Of a DNA stretch of 64,000 nt, positions 9,053-20,600 are shown one piece after another. The notes beneath the pieces are model-generated. The model was not told the DNA's origin, searched no databases, and saw only the letters and a list, made by a program, of their open reading frames with translations. Both the position numbers and the translations under genes were made by a program. The stretch spans positions 120,715,503 through 120,779,502 of the forward strand of contig CM041783.1 of NCBI GenBank assembly GCA_023374045.1, read 5' to 3'. This DNA comes from Limonium bicolor (lineage: Eukaryota > Streptophyta > Magnoliopsida > Caryophyllales > Plumbaginaceae). Position 1 is the stretch's first letter. Each line of letters opens with the position of its first letter.

Positions 9053-9208
9053 CCATGTAATGTTAGAATGAGATGAGAAATGAGATGTAAGATTGAAGCA
9101 CATGTTGTAAACAGGATGGTCATGAATAAAATAACAGTGTTGTTCATATAAATTGATTACGACTCTTGTTATACCATCAATACTCATGGAGCTTGTGAAC
9201 ACAATTAG
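9053..9208 (+). other. AlkB-protease spacer with poly(A) signal and splice acceptor
   Basis: This AT-rich stretch holds stops in all frames. AATAAA at 9125-9130 could end a Gag-AlkB transcript. ACAATTAG at 9201-9208 is an acceptor whose exon starts in the phase needed by the donor at 8181. A second phase-matched AG lies at 9228-9229. The stretch may be the captured 3' untranslated tail of the AlkB source gene. Confidence 0.5.
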
Positions 9209-9738
9209 GTTATGGACTCAGTACGGAAGGTGCACTAAGCATACTCACAGAGGCACAGGCCGACGCTAGCGGTACTATCCTCACCGGCACCTTTCCGATC
9301 AATGGAATTGAGGCATCAGTTCTCTTCGACTCAGGGGCCTCGCATACCTTTGTCTCTGCATCATTTGCGAGCAGGTTGGGGCTAGACGCTGATGAGCTAC
9401 CCGACTTCACGGTTACGCTCCCGTCTAAGGAGAAGGTTCGTTGCACTCGTTACTACCGAGGAGCCACCATCAAAATTAAGGGGGAAGACTTCCCAGTCAG
9501 TTTCATTGAGTTCAGTAAGCTAGGATTTGATGTTATCTTCGGGATGAACTGGTTGGAGCGGCACAAGGGACGTATCCTCTGCGCCGAGCATAGATTGCTG
9601 CTCAGGAGTCCGTCTGGGGTAACAATATCATACCGCCAGAGGCCCAGAGAGCCTTCGACTAAGATCATCACCGCCATGGCAATGCATAGAGAATTAAGGA
9701 GAAAGGAAGAAGTAACCTCTGCTATGTACAGGACATAG
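9209..9738 (+). CDS. E1 retropepsin-like aspartic protease
   Basis: This is the retrotransposon protease that cuts the polyprotein. The catalytic motif is LFDSGASHTFVS near 9325-9360, preceded by GTILTGTFPINGIEASV and followed by a flap-like region and FDVIFGMNWLERH (9526-9555). There is no credible local start codon, so it must be reached by splicing from gag (8180 to 9209, phase match) or as part of a longer polyprotein. The reading frame drifts at its end: from about 9712 the expected linker to RT ([13 protein letters not shown]) is in another frame, and the frame used here ends in TAG at 9736-9738. Confidence 0.87.
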
Positions 9739-9754
9739 AGAGAGACCCTGAGTT

Positions 9755-12223
9755 CGACCCGACTTACCGGTAGTGTCGGAGTTCCCCGACTTATTTCCAC
9801 GGGAACTGCCCGGCATGCCACCCACTCGGGAGGTAGAGTTCACCATTGAGCTGCTACCTGGTACCGGACCGATAGCCAAAGCACCATACCGTATGGCTCC
9901 GGCAGAAATGACTGAGTTAAAGGAACAACTGAAAGATTTGTTGGATAAAGGATTCATTAGACCAAGTGTGTCACCATGGGGAGCGCCAGTCCTCTTCGTG
10001 AAGAAGAAGGATGGTAGTCTCCGCCTCTACATCGACTACAGAGAGCTGAATGCAGTGACAGTGAAGAATAAGTACCCACTACCCCGCATTGACGATCTGT
10101 TCGATCAGTTGAAGGGAGCATCTGTGTTTTCCAAGATTGATCTCAGATCGGGGTATCATCAGATAGCCATTAAGGAGGGAGATATTGAGAAGACGGCATT
10201 CCGGACACGATACGGCCACTATGAGTTTACAGTGATGCCGTTCGGTTTGTCGAACGCACCGGCGAAGTTTATGGATCTGATGAACCGCTTGTTCCGGGAG
10301 CAGCTGGACAAGTCGGTTGTGGTTTTTATTGATGATATTCTGATATATTCAAAGTCTAAGGTTGAGCATGAGGAACATTTGAGGAGGGTGTTGGAAATAT
10401 TGAGGGAGAACCAGCTATATGCTAAGTTCTCCAAGTGTGAGTTTTGGCTTGACCAGGTCTCTTTCCTAGGTCATGTCATCTCAGATGCTGGGATCGCAGT
10501 GGATCCAGCAAAGATTGATGCCGTACGTACCTGGCCAAGGCCGAAGACTGTTACCGACATCCGGAGCTTTCTCGGTCTGGCAGGTTACTACAGGAGGTTT
10601 GTTAGAGATTTCAGCAAGGTCGCGAAGCCGATGACCAGTCTGATGAAGAAAGACACACCATTTCTGTGGACAGTTGACTGTGAGAGATCATTTCAGCGCC
10701 TGAAGGACTCACTGACCACTGCACCGGTACTGACCATTCCAGACGGTACAGAGGGCTTTGAGGTTTATTGTGATGCATCCGGCAGAGGGCTGGGTTGCGT
10801 GCTCATGCAACATGGCAAGGTGGTGGCATATGCCTCACGCCAGTTGAAGAAACATGAGGAGAACTACCCCACACATGATTTAGAACTGGGAGCTGTAGTC
10901 TTCGCTTTGAAGATATGGCGCCACTACTTATATGGGGTTAGTGTCACGATCTACACCGATCACAAAAGTTTGAAATACATATTCACTCAGAAGGAGTTAA
11001 ATCTTCGACAGAGGAGATGGTTAGAATTTCTGAAAGACTATGACATTGACCTCCAATACAAAGAAGGGAAGGCCAATGTTGTAGCAGATGCCCTGAGCCG
11101 TCGAGCACACTCACTCCATTCGCTAGTTTCTTTCTCCAGCTTGGTTGATGAGGTGCGAGAGGCTCAGAGGACAGATGAGTATATGAGAGAGGTCAGACAA
11201 AAGCTGACAGATGGTACCTTTGAGAGTCAAAAATACAACTTCAGACTTCATGATGATGATCTGATCAGACTTAAGGGCCGATTATGCATACCACGAGGTA
11301 ATACGGATCTGAAAGACCGTATACTTAGAGAATCGCACTGTTCTTCAGTTTCCATCCATCCGGGAGCCTCTAAAATGTATAAAGACATGAAGAGATACTT
11401 CTGGTGGTCGGGGATGAAGACAAATGTTACCGAGTTCGACTTGAGGTGTCTCACATGCCAGAAGGTGAAATTCGAGCACAGACGACCGGGCGGAATGGTA
11501 CAGTCGATGCCAGTTCCGGAGTGGAAGTTCCATGATATCTCCATGGACTTCGTAGTTGGGCTTCCACCTGCCAGGGGAGGTCTCAACATGATATGGGTGG
11601 TGGTGGATCGCCTTACCAAAGTAGCCCGATTCATACCGATGAAGGATACTTGGAAGGTGATTAAATTAGCTGAGTTATTTGAGAAAGAAATCATGAGGCA
11701 TCACGGCACACCAAAGACCATAGTGTCAGATAGAGATACCAGATTCCTTTCGAGGTACTGGAGAGCTACCAGAGAAGCGTTGGGTACAGAACTCAAACTG
11801 AGTACCGCGTTCCATCCTCAGACAGATGGTCAGACTGAGCGTACTATTCAGACACTCGAGGACATGCTGAGAGCATGTGCCTTAGACTTCCAGGGCAGTT
11901 GGATTGACAGATTGCATCTGATCGAGTTTTCGTACAACAACAGCTATCACGCTTCGATCAAGATGGCACCTTTTCAAGCGTTGTACGGTAGACCATGTCG
12001 TACACCGCTCTGCTGGGATGAGTCGAGTGAGACGGTCATTATAGGACCAGAGTACTTAGAACAAGTTAAGGCTGAAGTTCAGCAAATCAGGGAGAACATG
12101 AAAGCTGCTCAAGATAGGCAGAAGTCGTATGCTGATGTTCGACGACGGGACCTGGAGTTCGCAGTGGGCGACCGGGTATTTCTGCGAGTATCACCGATGA
12201 AGGGTGTATTCAGGTTTGGGTAG
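9755..12223 (+). CDS. pol: E1 reverse transcriptase - RNase H - integrase
   Basis: Residue numbers count from the codon at 9773, which is not a real start. [11 protein letters not shown] (86-93), [11 protein letters not shown], and the catalytic FIDD at 185-188. RNase H: Asp334 (YCDAS), Glu371, Asp396 (YTDHKSL), ending [12 protein letters not shown] near 433-444. Integrase: zinc-binding His522, His529, Cys559, Cys562, then catalytic Asp592, Asp653 and Glu689 with exactly 35 residues between the last two (DD35E). The frame is entered at about 9755-9765 after two small indels in the protease-RT linker. It ends at a TAG (12221-12223) inside the integrase C-terminal region, where E0 has CAG. The reading frame is otherwise unbroken over 2.4 kb, so the damage is recent. 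Confidence 0.95.
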   Translation, partial: RPDLPVVSEFPDLFPRELPGMPPTREVEFTIELLPGTGPIAKAPYRMAPAEMTELKEQLKDLLDKGFIRPSVSPWGAPVLFVKKKDGSLRLYIDYRELNAVTVKNKYPLPRIDDLFDQLKGASVFSKIDLRSGYHQIAIKEGDIEKTAFRTRYGHYEFTVMPFGLSNAPAKFMDLMNRLFREQLDKSVVVFIDDILIYSKSKVEHEEHLRRVLEILRENQLYAKFSKCEFWLDQVSFLGHVISDAGIAVDPAKIDAVRTWPRPKTVTDIRSFLGLAGYYRRFVRDFSKVAKPMTSLMKKDTPFLWTVDCERSFQRLKDSLTTAPVLTIPDGTEGFEVYCDASGRGLGCVLMQHGKVVAYASRQLKKHEENYPTHDLELGAVVFALKIWRHYLYGVSVTIYTDHKSLKYIFTQKELNLRQRRWLEFLKDYDIDLQYKEGKANVVADALSRRAHSLHSLVSFSSLVDEVREAQRTDEYMREVRQKLTDGTFESQKYNFRLHDDDLIRLKGRLCIPRGNTDLKDRILRESHCSSVSIHPGASKMYKDMKRYFWWSGMKTNVTEFDLRCLTCQKVKFEHRRPGGMVQSMPVPEWKFHDISMDFVVGLPPARGGLNMIWVVVDRLTKVARFIPMKDTWKVIKLAELFEKEIMRHHGTPKTIVSDRDTRFLSRYWRATREALGTELKLSTAFHPQTDGQTERTIQTLEDMLRACALDFQGSWIDRLHLIEFSYNNSYHASIKMAPFQALYGRPCRTPLCWDESSETVIIGPEYLEQVKAEVQQIRENMKAAQDRQKSYADVRRRDLEFAVGDRVFLRVSPMKGVFRFG

Positions 12224-12586
12224 AAGGGCAAGTTGAGCCCGAAATTTGTTGGTCCTTATGAGATTACGGAGCGGGTGGGCCCGGTTGCTTACAGGTTAAA
12301 TTTACCTGTTGAGCTGGGTAAAGTGCATGATGTTTTTCATGTATCACAGCTAAAGAAATACATGCACCACCCCTCCCATTTGTTAGAACCTGAGAGGTTG
12401 ACATTAGAACCAAACATGAGATCCGTGGAGACTCCTCAGAGAATCTTGGACAGCAAGACTAGGGACACTCGCCACAAGTCAGTACGACTGGTGAAGGTTC
12501 TCTGGTCTAACCAGGATGTCGAAGAGGCCACGTGGGAATTAGAGGATAAGATGAGGGCGAAGTACCCTTCTTTATTTACTGACTAG
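12224..12586 (+). CDS. pol: E1 integrase C-terminus: GPY/F module and chromodomain
   Basis: Same frame as the RT-integrase ORF and directly after its TAG, so it is the tail of the same polyprotein cut off by one nonsense change. [19 protein letters not shown] is the GPY/F module. [17 protein letters not shown] follows. The last ~50 residues (RILDSKTRD...[21 protein letters not shown]) match the chromodomain tail of plant chromoviruses, which directs integration to marked heterochromatin in that family. A stop at 12584-12586 is the natural end. Confidence 0.92.
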   Translation, partial: KGKLSPKFVGPYEITERVGPVAYRLNLPVELGKVHDVFHVSQLKKYMHHPSHLLEPERLTLEPNMRSVETPQRILDSKTRDTRHKSVRLVKVLWSNQDVEEATWELEDKMRAKYPSLFTD

Positions 12587-12896
12587 ATTGTCTGTATAGG
12601 GTACGGGGCGTACCCCCTTTTAAGGGGGGTAGAGCTTCCTCGCTTTTGAGTTAGGAAACGATCATGTTTGTCGTTTGTTTGGTTGTTTAAGATGTGGATT
12701 TGTGTAAGTTGCTACACTTCGGTGTAAGTTTGAGTTATGTATGATACTCATGTATTGTATTTGAGATTGACCTTTGAGTCTTGAGATGTATGAATGTGAA
12801 TATAAGATGTGGTATTAAGATTAAGAGAAATGTGTACCGTGAATGGTTAAGCACATGTGTGAACTTGAGGACAAAGTTCTTTTAAGGGGGGTAGAT
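12587..12896 (+). other. E1 3' untranslated region with two polypurine tracts
   Basis: Directly after pol a hairpin (GGGTACG and CGTACCC arms, about 12599-12616) abuts CCCCCTTTTAAGGGGGG (12613-12629). The true polypurine tract AAGGGGGGTAGAT (12884-12896) touches the 3' LTR and is preceded by GAGGACAAAG. No coding frame is seen. Confidence 0.75.
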
Positions 12897-13272
12897 TGAA
12901 ATACCCCAAACTTAGATATGGTGTTTAAATGATAAATAAGATATAAGGAGGCTAAATAATGCCTTAGAAACAATAAGAAACATTTCTAATCAAAGAAAAT
13001 ATAAGGAAACACCAAAAAGAGCAGTTTAAGCAAAAACGTGCTCTAAGCTTGGAGAGACATGAGAAAGTACCCAAATATTGTTCTAAGACCTTAGTAATAT
13101 CCTAATGGTCATTTTAAGTCAATTACCAAAGAAAACTAAGCTTGAAAACAAGTTAAAAAACAAAATGTGCTTTAAGGAGTCTTAAAGCACGTTTTTGAAA
13201 AATTGTCTTGTAAATGAGTGTTGAATGGCTAAATCTCCATCATTACTCTTTAATTAATATGTGTACTATATA
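12897..13272 (+). repeat. E1 3' LTR, left part (interrupted by E2)
   Basis: It matches 2467-2841 of the 5' LTR with few differences. It breaks at ATATA (13268-13272), the left copy of the E2 target-site duplication; the LTR resumes at 41456. Confidence 0.95.
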
Positions 13273-15912
13273 TGTAATACCCCGGATCTAAAAATGGCGA
13301 TTAAATTACTCTAATATGATTATAAAAGGCCTAATGGTGCCTAAAGAGTATTGGTAAAAAGAATAAAACCAAAAGAAAAGAGAAAACGCTTGAAAAGCGA
13401 AAAACGCTAAAATGCGCGTTAAATGAGTATAAGAGATATATGATCTCGAGAGGGTCCGAGATGGATTCCTAAGGCTTAGTTAGGCCTAATAAGTATAAGG
13501 GAATGATTCCCGAAGAAAACGGATCCAAATAATGGATTAGAACGCTAACGGAGTTTAAAGCACGTTTTTTTCGAGAAAACCCGAAAACGTGACTTTAAGT
13601 GGTCAAACGGACCCGTAAAAATTATAGATGATTAAATAACTATAATTAAGTATTAGTGGAAGCTTAATAACCATTAAAAATAAAGAAACGAGAAAAATCC
13701 GAAAAACGGGCCCGGTTAGTGAATAGTGCCGAACCGGGTAAAATAACGAGCGTTTTCTGTAAGAAAACGAAAAACACTCTAGTTTAAATAATATGTGGGG
13801 CCGGTTTTTATTAGACTAGTCAGCCCTCTCTATTAGCTAATTAACAAAGAAAAAAAGAGTTGAAAAGTCAAAAGGGGGAATAGTGAAAAGTTATTTACTT
13901 ACCTTTTCTTTCTTCTCTTTCCTCATTTTTCTTCACATCTGAACTCCCTCACCTCTCTCCTCCGTATGCTCCCCTCCTCCTTCCTTGCTTGGACGATTTC
14001 AAGCGCTGCAACAAAGGGCTCCAATGGCAACTCCACTTCCACCTCATGCCCAAGTCTCATTTATGCTCAAATTCGAAATATATATATTTGAACTCCTCTC
14101 CTCAAGCCCTATCATCCTATCTTTTCGGAATTTCAAATGGAGGAGTTTCATTTTCATGGGTTTTGGGCATTTGAAGAGTAAACCACATCTTTTTGGAGCT
14201 TGGAGTCTCCTTGTTGGTTTAAGGTAAGAAAAACCACAAAATTCCATCATTTCCTTACTCTTTGGTGGCCGGTTTGTAACTCCCCAATTTTCCCTTGTTT
14301 TCCTTCCTTGAATGAGCCACGTTCAAGCTTCAAAAGCTCATGGGGAGTCATTCTTTGATTCATGACCAAAAGGCCATCCTAAAGTTTCAAGGTAAATCTC
14401 AATTTTGTGCTTTAAGCACTTTCCTTGCCTCTTAGCTTAATTAATAAGCTTAGGTGAATTGAATTGTGTCTAAACCCCCATTTCGGTAGACTTGGAGGTT
14501 GATAAGGGTATTGACCAATTTGACCGAAATCAAAGAGGGAAAGAAGGAGAGCAAAGGAGGAATATGTGAACATTTAAGGTAAGAAACTTATCTTAGTGTG
14601 GTCCTATATGTTTTAGGATTTGGGAAGGGTTAATGAATAAATGAACCCCACTTGAGTTGTGGTAGCAATGTGCTTGTACAAAATAATGCAAGTGAGAAAA
14701 CATTGTGAATTTAGGGTTTGATTAAGTGTTATGCATTTTATGAATTATGCATTGTATTGTATTTGGAGAATTGATGAGTATTGGTGAACTTGTATGTGCT
14801 GGTAGAACCCATGATGGGTTGGTTTGTTTTAGGTTGAATAATGTGATGAGAAAAGTTTTGGACAATGCTTGAGAAGTAGCCAAGCTATGGCAAAATTTGT
14901 GTAGAAATCTAAGTTGAATTAAGTGTTGGTTTGGGTGGTGAATAGCCTAGGAGTGGCTAGGTATGTATGAAGAGTGATTGGAGTTAGTAAACCACTTTGG
15001 GGATGCTTGTGATAATATAGAAGATTGGTGCAAAATCAGTAGCAAATAGATTGTTTAAATGCTTGAGGAGTTTCTAGAAAACAAAGGAGATTTAAGGTTT
15101 TAAGAGTGAGTCATGGAACTTGGTATGAGGTGTGCATTATCTTGGAAGTTTTGGAATGGTTAAATGAAGAGAGAGCAATAATGCTAGTATCAAGAGAGGT
15201 TAGAAAATGCACAAGTGTGCATTAGTGCAAAAGGAGAATGCAAATTTGTGATTTTGGGCAAGAATTTGAGTAAGGGTTTAACCCATGATTTGAAGAGGTT
15301 TAGAGCATGTTTAAAGGTGATTAATCATGTAGGAATCTTGTGGAAGGATTAGAGGAGGATTGGGTGTGGATTAAGGATTGAATTGGGGTTGAAAAATAAT
15401 GTGAGTTGCAGGTTTTAGCAGGGTCCGGGACCTAGTCCATGGACAAGGACCCGGACCACCCCCTGTTTTCTTACCGAGAGTTCAATGCCCACCTTGGTCC
15501 GGGACTTAAGATGAGGACAAGGTCCCGGACCACCCCATTTATTTAGGCCGAGAGTGCAGGCTGTGTTTGGTCCGGGACTTGGGATAGGGACAAGGTCCCG
15601 GACCAGTGTTGAAATTCCACCGAGAGTTGTGATGAGTATTGGTCCGGGACTTAGGGTGTGGACCAAGTCCCGGACCACCCCCAGAAACCTACAGAGAGTA
15701 TTTTAAAGGTTTTAAATGATGGGGGTTTGAATGTTAATGATGTTATAAGATGTTAAGGCCTTGTTTGGTGGCATGTAAAGGCCCTAGGAAGTGTGAGAAA
15801 GTGTTAGAAGTGATTGAGAAGTGAGAACTCAAATTAATAAAGTAAAACAGAGAGAAACGGGATAACGGGGTAACTACGGGAGTAACATTTATTTATGTTC
15901 GTATGATATTAG
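13273..15912 (+). repeat. E2 5' LTR, left part
   Basis: It matches 36958-39600. It holds the LTR start, a pyrimidine-rich stretch near 13900-13990, AAG-GTAA donor-like sites (14223, 14391, 14578), the GCTATGGCAAAATTT motif (14884-14898) and the GGTCCGGGAC hairpin array. E3 inserted after ATTAG (15908-15912). Small ORFs are not conserved as proteins. Confidence 0.93.
15421..15680. repeat. E2 LTR inverted-repeat array (four ~75-bp units)
   Basis: Four units each pair GGTCCGGGAC with GTCCCGGACC around a ~17-base loop, followed by a spacer containing CCGAGAGT or a close form. Unit starts are near 15421, 15499, 15570 and 15639. The 3' LTR copy is at 39114-39370. Confidence 0.9.
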
Positions 15913-16509
15913 TTTAGTAACACCCAACTCAATCCAATGTGGTCTCGCACTTAACAGCATATATAGATACATGTCACAGCGGAATTCTTTACAATCCAGG
16001 ACCTTGCCACGGTCTGACTACAGAATATACCGAACATTAGTACAACAATCAACCATATACATCCTTCTTACAATCCCCTCACATCCTATACATCTTACTA
16101 ACCAAATTGCCATACGAGTGTACATGCACAACTCGTAGGCCACACTAAACCCTTAACAGCTGTATCCTCTTCTTACTCTCGCGTCGGCCGCTTCCTGATG
16201 TACTGTGTAGTAAAAACAGCCCCCAAAGGGGGTCAGCACGAATGCTGGTACGATCCCCTCATGGCCCCCAAGCTAACGTGGCTACGACGACTAATTGTCG
16301 ATAGCATGGAGGTTGATTAGATGCACAACATAATAGAAAGTGCAGTAAAACAACAACTCAGATATGAACAATCAAAGTTCCACACAATGAACGACTTAAA
16401 TGCGTTCCCTTAATTAGAGAGTTAGTTATTTAACTCCTTAAGTAATGTTCTCCCTTAATCTTAGTCCATCCTTATCTTACCTCAATCCGATTCTTATCTT
16501 AATCTTAGA

Positions 16510-16738
16510 AACAACCATATTTAATCAGGAGTGGATGTAGCTTATCTTAATCTTAATATTACAAACCATCCTTTAAAAAGGAATGGTTGCAACTTATCTT
16601 AACCTCACCTTAATCTTAATCTTAATAATACAAATCATCCTTTAAACAGGAATGATTGTAACTTAACTTAATCTTACCTTAATCTTAATCTTAATCTCAA
16701 TCTTAATCTCTATATACAAACCTTTCCTGGAAGGGATT
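16510..16738. repeat. E3 LTR palindromic minisatellite with CTTAAT filler
   Basis: Four units of an inverted repeat of the form AACCATCCTTT-AAAGGAATGGTT, separated by runs of CTTAATCTTAAT. The second copy is in the right LTR at 26200-26437. E1 has a single unit at the matching place (about 5873-5905), so the array has expanded in E3. Confidence 0.8.
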
Positions 16739-17570
16739 GGCCGTATCTAATTCGAACCTGGGATTTAGGTGATCCCACCGCACCATCTTAATGCCACCTA
16801 CTCTGGACGGGAGTCCAGCGTAGCTGAGCCGGCAACCGGCCCTAGGCAACAAGTCCGAAGACAAGTCCTTAATCGGAGGTCGAAACTGCTATAGATAACG
16901 ACCCCCTTTCCTTAGCATGCATGACCGGAGATCGGTCCCGGGTTTCCTCACTCATGTTCCAGTTAGTAGTTATCTCAAGACCATGTTTGTTGGTTAACCT
17001 CTTTCGGTTCATATCGTCCCTTATTAGGGGCGTTCCTTAGTCTCACTCAATTCCTTACTAAACATTGGTTAGTAAGTTCTCACCGTATGTTGTGTTAGTT
17101 TTCAAACATCACACACAATACAATATATATAATATGTTCCGGTTGCATGCTTTATCTTGTTTAGTGAGCACACAAAACAAATAGCACACAAGCCGAGGGA
17201 CACCTCGTTAGCAAGCAGGTCACAAGAGAACTGTACCGTTCACCGTTGGTCGTTCGGCTGCTTACTCTCTTCCGGAGTCCAAACTCCCCAAGTCCTAAAC
17301 ATTCATTCAGTTTTAGGTTATTCATCACTTAGCTTAATTCAACTTACTTAACCTACTTAACTTACTTAACGTTCCCACTACCCACTCACCTCTTAAGTCT
17401 TACCACTTAATCTTACAACTTAACCTTACACTTTTAAGTTTATACTTAACTTAACTTAATCCCTTAAGTTCTTAGGGTCCTAATCATCATTGCCCCCTTA
17501 ATGGGGTACCATTAATACCACTAAACTCTCTTAGGGTTTCTTTCTTTTTCTTTTTTTTTTTTTTTTATAG

Positions 17571-17690
17571 TCACCGACCCACCGACCGACCCACCCCTGG
17601 GTAGGTCGGCTGCAGAGAACATCAACTTCACGTTCAGCCCGACCGACCCAGACTGGGGTCGGTCCCCTGGGTAGGTCGGCTGCAGAAACT
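17571..17690. repeat. E3 LTR inverted-repeat array (CCGACC/GGTCGG)
   Basis: Repeated CCGACCGACCCA arms face GGGTAGGTCGG and GGGGTCGGTC arms in two units. It holds the same relative position in the LTR as the E1, E2, E4 and E5 arrays. The right LTR copy is at 27260-27380. Confidence 0.8.
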
Positions 17691-20600
17691 TCCCATACAT
17701 TGTCAAACTTTCTCCAAATTTTTCCTCAAGCCTCCTAATGTGTTCTAACATCATTTGGCACATCAAACACACCTTATAACCTCCACCAAACTCATTAAAA
17801 CAACTTCCAAGATCTTCTCAATCATTTGCTCAATTCTTACAAACACTCCTAACACTTATCATATAATCCTTACATTACCAACTTGTATCTTTCCAAAACT
17901 TCAACCAACCCAAGTGTTCCCCCTTAACAGTTTGGGCACTTCATAAACATATTTTCCATCTTCAGTTCATTTACCAAAACTTCCTCAAGTCATCTTACAT
18001 AACCATGCACAAATTCCTCTCTTTTCCATTTGTTACTCATCATTCCTAAACTCTTGGGCATACCTAAACATTTCTTGTCATCCTCTTAGCACCTTAACCT
18101 TGTTCTTCTTTACCTTAACTATACTACACCCTCCTTGGACATTTCCACCTCCTTTTACTCACTTACTCACCATTATCACGATCATACGCTCTTTTACATT
18201 CCTAGTCATTTCCCTTGATGACTTACAACATCCTCCTACCTTTTTCACTTCCATCACCCAAGTCCACACATTACCATTCAACTAAACCTTACTAGTCCAC
18301 CACTAACATCATCACACTTACACAAGGTTCTCAAAACTCTCATTGTCTTACTCTCTAGTTCATACCTAAATCTCCTTAAGCATTATACACCCTTTCCTTA
18401 AAACTTATGCACAAGTCTTACACTCCTCATACCATGACTTTGGTGTGTTCAATACACCCACCTAAACTCTAACTTCCTCATAGACCATTCTAGGTCATTC
18501 TCATCCTTAAGAACTCCTTAGTTAACTCATTTCCACTCAAATTCTTCATAATGACTCCTAGTAAATCCTAGGTCATATTAATTTACCACCATCACCTAAA
18601 CACTTATTTTCTACTCAAATTTCGCCATAGCTCCTCTAGTATATCCTCCTCATGCCCAAATGCATTGTTTTTTCTCACACAATCTCACACACACACCAAG
18701 TCCTTTCTCATCTTATTTTCTCACCCAAATCAACTTATTCACATCATACTCAATATATTGCAAAATCTTAAATTGCATAGCACTAAGGCTCTTAAATGAC
18801 ATGGCTCTTAGGCCCTTAAATGACTTAAACTTAAACACTAAATTTCCCACATATATATAAGCTTTCAACCTGCAAATACACTCATCAATCTCATAATAGT
18901 TATAATGCTCTTAAAATCCACCTTAACCTTATATTACTAACTCATTCTCATTAGCTCCTTAATCACAAGTTCATAAGCTTGTTTAAGTTCTTTTCCTTAG
19001 TTAATAACCCAATACACAATGTAAGCTCTAAGCCACATTGGTATTTATCTAAAACTCATTCCTTAATCTTAAACCACCATTAGGTAAGCATTTTACATTG
19101 TATTCTCAAGCTTATCTTAATCTCCTCCTTAGACCTTCTTCTTGCATAGATCTCGGCCACCACTTAAATTCCTTTTGCCAATGTTCTAATCAATATTTAA
19201 GGACTCATATGAGTACTAAAAATGCACTAACCTCAAGGAATAAAAACCTAGGTTAGAAATGTGTTCTAAGGCATAAAAGTGGATGATTACCTTTGAAGTC
19301 TCAAGGTAGACTTTGGCATTGAATGAAATAGGACCTCCACTAGTCCTTGGTGAATAAATCAAGCTAGAACAAGGCATGAAAACAAGGCCCCATGAGTAGA
19401 AATTTTCGGCCATGTAGAAGAAATGGTGGAAACTTGATTTTTTTACATATTCTTTACCTTAAGAGAATGGAGAAGCTAATGAGCTCTTCAAACTTGATTT
19501 TCCTCCATCAATGGAGTTTCCTCTTGGCACCAAAATGGAGCTTTGAAGGTTTGAAAGATAGAAAGATAGGTCTTGACCTAACTAAGAATAATATGTGTTT
19601 AGTTTTTGACTTGGAGCTAAAATGAGTAAGTTGTTGCCAAAGCAAGGTGAAGCAACAATGGAGGCTGCTTGGGACGGTTTGGAACAGAGGAAAGAAGAGA
19701 AGAACCATGGAAGAAGAAAGAATGAAGAAGAGAGGAGAGAGGTAGACTAATATAAGGTAGTTGCTTTTATAAAGCAAATAGTAACTTTTCTCACTTTTCT
19801 CTTCTTTTCCCTCTCATTTGATGACTCATGTGGTGACTCCCCACATCAAAACTGGCCCCCTCTATTAAATGGAGATATTTATGGTCTTGGTTGACCATCT
19901 TATTGACTTATGTTGACTTATGACTTAACTAGCACTAAATAGTTACTATTCACTAATCAGTGCACATAATCGGGAAATTTTTGATTTCCCATTGATTTAG
20001 ACCTCCTAATGTGATACTAATTAGTACACATGTTGATTAAAGAGTAATGATGGACATTTAGCCACTCAAAACTCAATTCTAAGACAATTTCTCAAAAATG
20101 TGCTTTAAGACTTCTTAAAGCACATTTTGTGTTTTAACTTGTTTTCAAGCTTGGTTTTCTTTGCTAATTGATTTAAAATGACCATTAGAATATTACTAAG
20201 GTCTTACCATGATATTTGGGTACTCACCCAAGTCTCTCCAAGCTTAGAGCACGTTTTTGCCCTGATTGCCCTTAAGGCACTTTCTTGTGTTTTCCTTGGT
20301 TTAAATTGTCTACCAATCTTTCTAAGGCATATTTTAGCCTTACTACATCATGATTTGATGTTTACTTAGCATACTTAGGTTTGGGGTATTTCAATCTACC
20401 CCCCTTAAAAGAACTTTGTCCCCAAAGTTCCCATGCATCTTTTCTTATTAGAATGCATGTCTTACCTCATTCCTTAGATCATATAGATCATACTTATGTA
20501 TACTTAATCTCATTGGATCATTGGATCCACCACATTCTTATACTTAAATCACACAACATGCTTAAGCATGTGTAGCACTCAAAATTCCTTTTGTTCCTTT

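Larger units (their letters stand above)
15913..20393 (-). repeat. E3 3' LTR (left, 4481 bp)
   Basis: A near copy of 25599-30099 with many single-base indels. It includes the conserved LTR-end hairpin block (16205-16305), a palindromic minisatellite (16510-16738), a poly-T run (about 17548-17566), the CCGACC hairpin array (17571-17690), the reversed CTATGGCGAAATTT motif (18617-18630) and a TATA-like box on the minus strand (19764-19771). Confidence 0.94.

Noticed and set aside
9712..9770. Programmed frameshift between protease and RT
   Set aside because: Two separate frame changes are needed and no slippery heptamer was seen. Ordinary small indels or sequence error explain it better.
15421..15680. 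CRISPR-like repeat-spacer array
   Set aside because: Regular hairpin repeats with spacers, but in a plant LTR, degenerate, duplicated in both LTRs and without cas genes.
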